From Ruminococcus sp. (GTDB lineage Bacteria; Bacillota; Clostridia; Oscillospirales; Ruminococcaceae): a stretch of 12,739 nucleotides of DNA. Positions 7,379-12,739 of the stretch are shown piece after piece (position 1 is the stretch's first letter; every line of letters starts with the position of its first letter). The position numbers and the translations under genes are program-made. The DNA lies in contig DMBA01000321.1 in NCBI GenBank assembly GCA_003446315.1, forward strand, positions 1 through 12,739, read 5' to 3'. The notes beneath the pieces were generated by a model. The model did not search any database, was not told the origin of the DNA, and worked only from the letters and a program-made list of their open reading frames with translations.

Positions 7379-8692
7379 TTATTCTCCCTTTGTTTGCAGT
7401 TCTTGTGGTTCAAAGAACGGTTCGGTTTCCTGTCTGACAGCAAGACGTTTTGCTGTATCCTTGAAAACTGCGCTGAATTCACGCAGGAACAGTTTTTTGT
7501 CGATCTTGTCATTGACTGCAAGAATCGGGCAAATGAGAACGGCATCCGGCGTTTCACTGCATCCGATCATCAGCAGATTGCAAGGGAGAACCGTATTTTC
7601 CATGCTGTTGAACATCACATTATAATTCGAAATCGTCAGATCTCCGAATTGCGTTTCCGGCGGCATACGGTTATAAGTCATGATACTGCCAAGACCGCCG
7701 GATGCAATTGCTTCCTGAAGCGGGAACGACAGCAGGCAGCCGTGCGCATATTCCATTCCTTCCATAAACTGCCCGATGACACTGCGTACAAGATCGCCGC
7801 AGGATTGTGATGCATCCGCCTGCAGCTTGCTGAAAATGATCTGGAATTGCGGTGCGATCAGATCGGCATATTCCGGCTTGGTACGGTTGCCGTACATAAA
7901 GAAGAAGCTGGATTCAGCTTGTTTCAGCATTCTGCAAAGTGTGAGATGATAAACAGCGGTAATAAACAGGTTGCTGGTGCAGCGATACTTTGCAAGGCAT
8001 TCTCTGATCTGCTGCATCGGGATCATAAAGAACGGTGCTTCCGGCTCATCTGCAAATTCCGGGAATCGCGGTTCCAGATACTGCGGATAGTCAAACTTCA
8101 CACGCTGATTCCAGTAAGCGTAGTTTTTCCGGAAATCCTCAGAAGCATAAAACCGCAGTTCTTCCTGATTATATTCCGCCATGCTGTGTGTTGTCTCAGC
8201 ATCGGAATACTGACCGTCAGCATATGTTGAGAGCATTTTCTTCACGAATGCGCCGATGCTCTCGCCGTCAGAAACGATATGTGAAATCATGAAAAAGAAG
8301 ATATAGCGGGACTGCGGCAGCCGATATAATTTCATATGGAACAGACAGTCATCCTGTGCCGTATAGGGTCTGTTCAGCATCGTATTGATGTCAGCACAAA
8401 CGGCATCATCGGATTCACAATCCATGATTTCCGGAGAAAAATCCGCACGTTCATAGACATAAAGTTCCGGGCCGTTTTCTTCCAGACGGATAAAAGAACG
8501 AAGTGCATCGTTCTTTTGTATAACCGTCTGAGCAGCACTGCACAGGCGCTCTACATCGAGAGTGCCTGTGATCTGCAAAGCTGTATAAGGATGGATTGCG
8601 CCTGTTTCAAAGCCGCTGAACAGTGCACATAATGCCTGCTGATACGGCGTGATTGCTATTTTTGTAGGGTTATATCCGATAAAATGATTCAT
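7379..8692 (-). CDS. Free-standing NRPS-type condensation domain protein
   Basis: A 437-residue single-domain protein of the chloramphenicol-acetyltransferase-like superfamily, about the length of one NRPS condensation (C) domain. These join an acyl or aminoacyl donor on one carrier protein to an amine on another. The active-site motif, normally HHxxxDG, reads S-H-I-V-S-D-G at 137-143: the first His is Ser, but the catalytic second His (138), Asp142 and Gly143 remain. Other C-domain landmarks are the N-terminal ITPYQQAL (13-20), YWNQRV (193-198) and GNRTKPE (268-274). The family also includes acyltransferases such as PapA, so O- or N-acyl transfer to a free acceptor is possible. The start follows AAGGAAG with 7-base spacing. 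It lies 15 bases after the ACP gene. In trans action between that ACP and the NRPS carrier domain is the simplest reading, but is inference. Confidence 0.85.
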   Translation of the reverse strand: MNHFIGYNPTKIAITPYQQALCALFSGFETGAIHPYTALQITGTLDVERLCSAAQTVIQKNDALRSFIRLEENGPELYVYERADFSPEIMDCESDDAVCADINTMLNRPYTAQDDCLFHMKLYRLPQSRYIFFFMISHIVSDGESIGAFVKKMLSTYADGQYSDAETTHSMAEYNQEELRFYASEDFRKNYAYWNQRVKFDYPQYLEPRFPEFADEPEAPFFMIPMQQIRECLAKYRCTSNLFITAVYHLTLCRMLKQAESSFFFMYGNRTKPEYADLIAPQFQIIFSKLQADASQSCGDLVRSVIGQFMEGMEYAHGCLLSFPLQEAIASGGLGSIMTYNRMPPETQFGDLTISNYNVMFNSMENTVLPCNLLMIGCSETPDAVLICPILAVNDKIDKKLFLREFSAVFKDTAKRLAVRQETEPFFEPQELQTKGE

Positions 8693-8707
8693 AAGTATTC
8701 TTCCTTT

Positions 8708-9001
8708 TTATTCGGCAGATGATGCAGGAGCGTCATCCGTTTTTGCTGCGTCTTGTTTTTCAATTTTTTCGAGAACCAGATCTGCAATTGTGTTCAGTGT
8801 GATCTCATTTTTCAGATTGACATCTTCCTGCATGGAAATCCCGTATTCTTCCTGGCAGGAAACAAACAACTGAATGACCGTAATACTTGTGAATGCAAGA
8901 TCATCAAAGAAGTTGTCATCATCGCCAATCGTGTTGACATCCATCTCAACGATCTCGGAAAGCATTTCTCTGAGTCTTGCCTTGATGGTTTCTTTTGTCA
9001 T
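8708..9001 (-). CDS. Discrete acyl carrier protein
   Basis: A 97-residue acidic carrier protein with the four-helix ACP pattern (about residues 3-83) and a flexible Ala/Asp/Ser-rich tail. The phosphopantetheine Ser is Ser39 in DDLAFTSITVIQL. The usual D-S-L is T-S-I here, so the acidic residue before the Ser is lost, while the upstream DDxxFFDDL segment is canonical. It should carry an acyl chain supplied by the AMP ligase or handled by the KASIII-like protein, and is a second carrier in the cluster besides the one at the end of the NRPS. The start has a strong GAAAGGAG site. It lies 31 bases after the KASIII gene and 15 before the condensation protein. It is unlikely to be the housekeeping AcpP because of its operon context and unusual attachment motif. 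Confidence 0.88.
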   Translation of the reverse strand: MTKETIKARLREMLSEIVEMDVNTIGDDDNFFDDLAFTSITVIQLFVSCQEEYGISMQEDVNLKNEITLNTIADLVLEKIEKQDAAKTDDAPASSAE

Positions 9002-9032
9002 AATGCATTACTCCTTTCAAAATGCCGTTTTT

Positions 9033-10049
9033 TTACAGAATTGCATTGATAATACCGATGCTCATACCCGCAGCACCGCCGATCATCATGATCTTGCTGC
9101 CTTTCCGGATCTTGCCGGCTTCTTTTGCAAAGCAGCTTGTCAGCGGGATGTTGCAGGCACCGACATTACCGGTATGCTTAATTACCTCATAGAACTGATC
9201 TTCCTTTGCACCGAGAATCTGGCGGGCATTTTTCACGACCCAGTTTGCGATCTGCGTCGGCAGGAAGCAGTCAATATCATCCACTGTCCAGCCGCTTCTT
9301 TCGAGCATTTCCGGAACGATCGTCTTTGCAATTTCCGGATGCAGATCGGTCAGCGCCTTGACCGTACCCGGCACAAACAGCTTATCGCTTGCGTGCGGAT
9401 AAATAACACCGCCGCCCCAGATGACACCGTGTTCCCAAAGATCCGGAAGGGTCTTGAATTTGGTTGCCAGAATTCTGCTGTCGCCGTCACTCTCGTTGAC
9501 CTTCGAAATGACAAATGCACCTGCACCGTCACCGACAGACAACGCAACCGGCGCACGCATCAGCAGCTCATCTTTGTCTGTATAGTCAAATTTTGTCCAT
9601 CTGGAAAGAATCTCGCCGCAAACAACCAGAACATTCTCTGCTTTACCGGTCTTAATCAGACTGTCTGCAAGATCCACACCGCCGATAAAAGCGTTGCAGG
9701 CATTGAAAATATCGAATGCATAACAATTCGGGATACCAAGAAGCTGAACCACTCTGTTGACGGTTGCCGGCTCTGCAAAGTCTCTGGTGATCGCGCCGAA
9801 AATGACCGCATCAATATCAGCCGGCGTCAGACCAGCATCCTCAATTGCAGCAGCGCCTGCCTTTGCAGCCAGATCAGAGCACCATTCATTTTCTGCTGCA
9901 TAATGTCTGGTTTCGCAGCCTGTCAGCATTTTGACAAGGCCCAGCTTAATACCGAGCCGCTTGAAACCGGCACGCTCCTCGATCTCCTCACTTGTGTAAA
10001 CGGTTTCGGGCAGATATTTGCCCATACCTCTAATCATTGTTTCAACCAT
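9033..10049 (-). CDS. FabH-like ketoacyl-ACP synthase III with Thr replacing the catalytic His
   Basis: A thiolase-fold KASIII protein of 338 residues from the ATG at 10049 (a GTG at 10052 would add one residue). Normal enzymes take an acyl group on Cys, then use His and Asn to decarboxylate and condense malonyl-ACP. With the ATG numbering, the nucleophile is Cys118 in FDIFNACNAF. The His motif, PHQAN in E. coli FabH, reads P-T-Q-I-A, so Thr265 replaces His (codon ACG, 9257-9255). Asn295 in HTGNVGA is kept. The segment from this Pro through the GN motif aligns to FabH without gaps, so the swap is not an alignment artefact. GDGAG and the C-terminal GGAAGMSIG glycine loop are typical. The ATG overlaps the previous gene's stop as TGATG and sits 8 bases from GAAAGGA. 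It may be an acyltransferase rather than a condensing enzyme; that is inference. Confidence 0.9.
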   Translation of the reverse strand: MVETMIRGMGKYLPETVYTSEEIEERAGFKRLGIKLGLVKMLTGCETRHYAAENEWCSDLAAKAGAAAIEDAGLTPADIDAVIFGAITRDFAEPATVNRVVQLLGIPNCYAFDIFNACNAFIGGVDLADSLIKTGKAENVLVVCGEILSRWTKFDYTDKDELLMRAPVALSVGDGAGAFVISKVNESDGDSRILATKFKTLPDLWEHGVIWGGGVIYPHASDKLFVPGTVKALTDLHPEIAKTIVPEMLERSGWTVDDIDCFLPTQIANWVVKNARQILGAKEDQFYEVIKHTGNVGACNIPLTSCFAKEAGKIRKGSKIMMIGGAAGMSIGIINAIL

Positions 10050-11629
10050 CACGATAATCCTTTCTGTAATATGATTTGTTTATATGCATCAGGAGCCTTG
10101 CGGAATTCATCCATCAGACGGAATCTTGCAGGTTCTCCTTTGCTTGTGCGTAAAATGGGCTGCGTTGTCAAAATGATTTGCGTCAGCCGGTAAGATGGCA
10201 GCAGTGTGCTGTTATGCGCACGGATCGCACCTGTCAGCGTTTCTGCGTCAGCATCCTGCAATACAGAACCGTCCAGAAACAGAACCGGTCGTTCCTGATC
10301 GCCGACGATACAGAACGGGACAGCATCCGGAATGACAGAAGAGAATTGTTCTTCCAGTTCTTCCGGATACAAATTCTCACCGCTTTCTCCGATCATGACA
10401 CTTTTGCAGCGTCCGTGGAACAGAAAATGTGTTCCGTCGATCTCAAAAATATCACCGGTATGGAACCATTCGCCGCTGCGCGGAATGATCGCAGCATCCG
10501 TAACAGATTCACAGTATAAGCAATCGCCGTTGATGAGCAATTCCCCTGTCCCCTGTTCTGCGATGGATCCGTCAGGAAGCAGCACACGCATCTGATAAGC
10601 AGCAGCCGGTACAAGTTCACCGGTATATTTGCTGTTTTTATATGCACCAAACGGCCCGATCAATGCAATGCCGACTTCGGTCATACCCCAACCGTTCATC
10701 ATCGTAAAGGGAAGCCCTTTGAAGTCCTGCTGCAGCCGTTCTTCGGTTCTTGCGCCGGCACAGATTCCGGTCACAAATGTATCCCCGTAAACAGCGGAGA
10801 AGGTTTCGGGCGTGATCTCCGCTGTTTTTGTTTTGATGCGGACAATGCTCATCAGCCCTTTCCAGACTGCCGGAACAGAAGCAATACAGTTGATGTCTTC
10901 TTCGCGGATCGCCTGAACAAGGGTCAGGATCCCGAGATTTTCCGGAAAAACCGCAGTTGCGCCAATTCGCCAGAGAATGAACAGCGTCCCCAGACCGAAG
11001 CAATGCCGCAAAGGCAGCACCTGCAAAAAGCGCTTGAGCCGTTCCATCGGAAGCACTTCATAAAGCAGCGGCATTTCTGCAACACTGATCGTTTCACGCA
11101 GCAGACTCTCCGCAGAGAAAATATAGAGTTTCGGCTGGGAAGTTGTGCCGGATGTCACGAAAGCCAGTTTATCCGCCCATTCACCGGATACACCGGATGC
11201 AGCAGGATCCGTCTGTGTCAGATCCTGCGGATACAGCAACACAGCTTCTGCGGTAAGTTCATTTGCACGCGCCGCATCATCATCAATCACAACGGGCATC
11301 GAAAGTTTTTTGCTATATGCATTGATCTGTTCGCTGCTCCATTCGGAATTCAGCAGCACCGGTGCACAGCCGCATTTCGTGACTGCAAAAAGAACAGCGA
11401 TCCAATCTGCGGAGTTTTTGCAGCAGAATCCGACCCATGTACCATGCGGATATTTGCTGAGTTTTCCGGAAAGACTTGCAGCAAAGGCGTTGATGCGCTC
11501 CAGATACTGTTCTTTGGAATACAATTTTTTTCCGCCGGAACTCCGGTCAACGACCAGCGTTTCACCGGTGAATTCCCCGATAACCGCCTTGCAAAGATGT
11601 TCAAATGTTATATTTGCCGTAATTAACAC
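10049..11629 (-). CDS. Free-standing acyl/aryl-AMP ligase (ANL superfamily)
   Basis: A 526-residue adenylate-forming enzyme with no fused carrier domain. It should activate a carboxylic acid with ATP and pass it to a thiol, either CoA or, more likely here, the ACP encoded two genes downstream. Motifs: TSGTTSQPK (159-167, Ser where Gly is usual), NGWGMTE (312-318), FHTGD (389-393) and FHGRCKSVMIGESGENLYP (404-422). The C-terminal lysine motif, usually P-x-T-x-x-G-K, reads L-R-T-S-K-G-E-P (493-500). The Lys thus precedes the Gly, a form I associate with some reductase-type and eukaryotic ligases, so activity is plausible but not certain. The start is GTG at 11629, 6 bases after the NRPS stop with a weak ribosome-binding site, suggesting translational coupling; there is no in-frame ATG before residue 111. 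Substrate (fatty, aryl or other acid) cannot be read from the motifs. Confidence 0.88.
   Translation of the reverse strand: MLITANITFEHLCKAVIGEFTGETLVVDRSSGGKKLYSKEQYLERINAFAASLSGKLSKYPHGTWVGFCCKNSADWIAVLFAVTKCGCAPVLLNSEWSSEQINAYSKKLSMPVVIDDDAARANELTAEAVLLYPQDLTQTDPAASGVSGEWADKLAFVTSGTTSQPKLYIFSAESLLRETISVAEMPLLYEVLPMERLKRFLQVLPLRHCFGLGTLFILWRIGATAVFPENLGILTLVQAIREEDINCIASVPAVWKGLMSIVRIKTKTAEITPETFSAVYGDTFVTGICAGARTEERLQQDFKGLPFTMMNGWGMTEVGIALIGPFGAYKNSKYTGELVPAAAYQMRVLLPDGSIAEQGTGELLINGDCLYCESVTDAAIIPRSGEWFHTGDIFEIDGTHFLFHGRCKSVMIGESGENLYPEELEEQFSSVIPDAVPFCIVGDQERPVLFLDGSVLQDADAETLTGAIRAHNSTLLPSYRLTQIILTTQPILRTSKGEPARFRLMDEFRKAPDAYKQIILQKGLS
10058..10064 (-). promoter_or_regulatory. Ribosome-binding site deciding the KASIII start
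   Basis: GAAAGGA on the minus strand lies within the last codons of the AMP-ligase gene. It is 8 bases from the ATG at 10049 and 5 from the GTG at 10052. The spacing and the TGATG stop-start overlap favour the ATG. Confidence 0.65.
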
Positions 11630-11635
11630 CTCAAT

Positions 11636-12739
11636 TCACTCTGATTTCGCAGGCTGCCTTGTCCGGATGATCTCACACCAGTCACGCAGCGAGTTGCTTG
11701 TAAAGATATCTGTCATCGTCATTGTCACGCCGAGCTGTTCCTGAATTTTCGTCAGAAACCGGAGTGCAAGCAGGGAATTACCGCCGGAAATGAAGAAGTT
11801 GGAATCAACGTTGACCATATCATTTCCAAGCAATTCTCTGCAAATCGTGACAACGGTTGTCTCAGCAAGATCCGCATCATGCTTTTCAGGAACCGTCTTG
11901 TTTTCGGTTACTGTTTCAGGCAGTGCAGCCTGATCGAGTTTGCCGTTTGCGGTCAGCGGAATGGCATCGAGCCGAATGATATTTTGCGGGATCATATACT
12001 GCGGCAGATAAGAAAGCATAAACTGTTTGATCGCAGATTCATCCAATTCTGTATCAGCGATATAATAGCCGAAAATGGTTTTCTGATTGCTGCCGAGTTT
12101 CACCACGCTGTTCCGTACACCGTCAAACCGGCGCAGGATCTCATTGATGCCGTTCAGTTCAATGCGTTTGCCGTTGATCTTGATCTGTTTGTCACTGCGT
12201 CCCATAAAGATGATCTCGCCGTTTTCATTGTATTTACCGAGATCGCCGGTGCAATAGATCGGGGCATCCGAATACTGTGACATCACATATTTTTCGGCAG
12301 TTTGCTTTTCATCTTTCAGATATCCGGCTGTAATGCCGATGCCGCCGCAATACATCATACCGACCACACCGACCGGGACTTGTTCCATGACATCATTCAG
12401 CAGGAAATACTGTGTATTTGAGATCGGTTTTCCGTATGGGATGATACCGGATTCCGCTTCTTCCGGTGTCACATCATGATAGATGTTCCAAAGCGTTGTT
12501 TCAGTCGGGCCGCCGACATTGACAAGCCGCACACCCGGGAAGACCGAAAAGATTTTCTTTGCAGATTCCGGAATCAGATAATCACCGCCGGAAATGACCA
12601 GCCGGATCGAAGGGAATTGTTCCTCTTTACAGGTTGCCAGCAGCATTTCCATCATTGCAGGCACAGAGTTCCAGACTGTCACCTGATGCTTTTTGATGAG
12701 CGCCATCCAGACCAGCGGATCTTTGGTTTGTGCATGTTC
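11636..12739 (-). CDS. NRPS C-terminal portion: adenylation domain and peptidyl carrier domain (5' partial)
   Basis: The frame is open to the window edge, so the 367 visible residues are the end of a larger protein; the Met at 12706 is internal. The visible adenylation half has GGPTETTLW (76-84), YCTGDLGKY (162-170), GRSDKQIKINGKRIE (180-194), LPQYMIP and LTANGK with the catalytic Lys at 267. A carrier domain follows (about 290-360) with phosphopantetheine Ser322 in ISGGNSLLAL (GGNSL instead of the commoner GGHSL/GGDSL). The protein ends right after it, with no thioesterase, reductase or following condensation domain, so condensation and release must come from other proteins, candidates being the free C domain and the type II thioesterase of the same operon. 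Six specificity positions are inferable by alignment to GrsA as N-I-G-V-L-W. This lies between my recollection of glycine (QLGLIW) and cysteine (NLSLIW) codes, so a small residue is suggested only tentatively. Confidence 0.93.
   Translation of the reverse strand, partial: EHAQTKDPLVWMALIKKHQVTVWNSVPAMMEMLLATCKEEQFPSIRLVISGGDYLIPESAKKIFSVFPGVRLVNVGGPTETTLWNIYHDVTPEEAESGIIPYGKPISNTQYFLLNDVMEQVPVGVVGMMYCGGIGITAGYLKDEKQTAEKYVMSQYSDAPIYCTGDLGKYNENGEIIFMGRSDKQIKINGKRIELNGINEILRRFDGVRNSVVKLGSNQKTIFGYYIADTELDESAIKQFMLSYLPQYMIPQNIIRLDAIPLTANGKLDQAALPETVTENKTVPEKHDADLAETTVVTICRELLGNDMVNVDSNFFISGGNSLLALRFLTKIQEQLGVTMTMTDIFTSNSLRDWCEIIRTRQPAKSE

Noticed and set aside
8874..10193. Long 439-residue plus-strand open frame opposite the ACP, KASIII and AMP-ligase genes
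   Set aside because: It spans three well-supported genes antisense, has odd Cys/Asn-rich composition and no family motifs.
11636..12706. A complete 356-residue gene starting at the Met at 12706
   Set aside because: The frame stays open to the window end, and the upstream codons (EHAQTKDPLVW) fit the middle of an adenylation domain. The A1-A4 motifs are missing, so the gene continues outside the window.

Overview
The window looks like chromosomal DNA from a cellulosome-forming, low-to-moderate-GC Firmicute, most likely a gut or rumen Ruminococcus (R. flavefaciens-like). The main reason is a secreted GH44 glucanase that ends in a type I dockerin with two calcium-binding repeats. Gram-positive-style Shine-Dalgarno sequences (GGAG/AAAGGA) fit this. 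The species assignment is inference.

Layout. Positions 2-244 (+) hold the 3' end of an unrecognised gene. Positions 258-2498 (+) encode the GH44-CBM-dockerin enzyme. A strong, probably bidirectional hairpin terminator at 2515-2565 separates it from everything to the right. From 12739 down to 2579, all genes lie on the minus strand, are tightly packed and read as one operon. In transcription order they are: (1) the 3' part of a nonribosomal peptide synthetase (NRPS), adenylation then carrier domain, 5' end outside the window; (2) a free-standing acyl/aryl-AMP ligase; (3) a FabH-like ketosynthase III (KASIII); (4) a discrete acyl carrier protein (ACP); (5) a free-standing condensation domain; (6) a LolD/MacB-type ABC ATPase; (7) a very large FtsX-type permease; (8) a type II thioesterase. 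Spacings run from small overlaps to about 40 bases, with no terminator inside.

How they may work together (inference). The AMP ligase would activate a carboxylic acid and load it on the ACP. The KASIII-like protein would transfer or extend the acyl group. The free condensation domain would join it to an aminoacyl group on the NRPS carrier domain. The type II thioesterase would edit or release, and the ABC pair would export or sense the product. The product would be a small N-acyl amino acid or lipopeptide-like metabolite. The upstream part of the cluster is not visible, so the number of modules is unknown.

The most unusual points are departures from family consensus in catalytic motifs. The thioesterase has Cys instead of Ser in its nucleophile elbow. 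The KASIII has Thr instead of the catalytic His while keeping Cys and Asn. The condensation domain has S-H-x-x-x-D-G instead of HHxxxDG. The permease carries two blocks of perfectly phased D-G heptads around a gapless 113-residue internal duplication. Together they suggest a dissociated, acyl-primed NRPS system with altered chemistry. I cannot tell from sequence alone whether it has been described.
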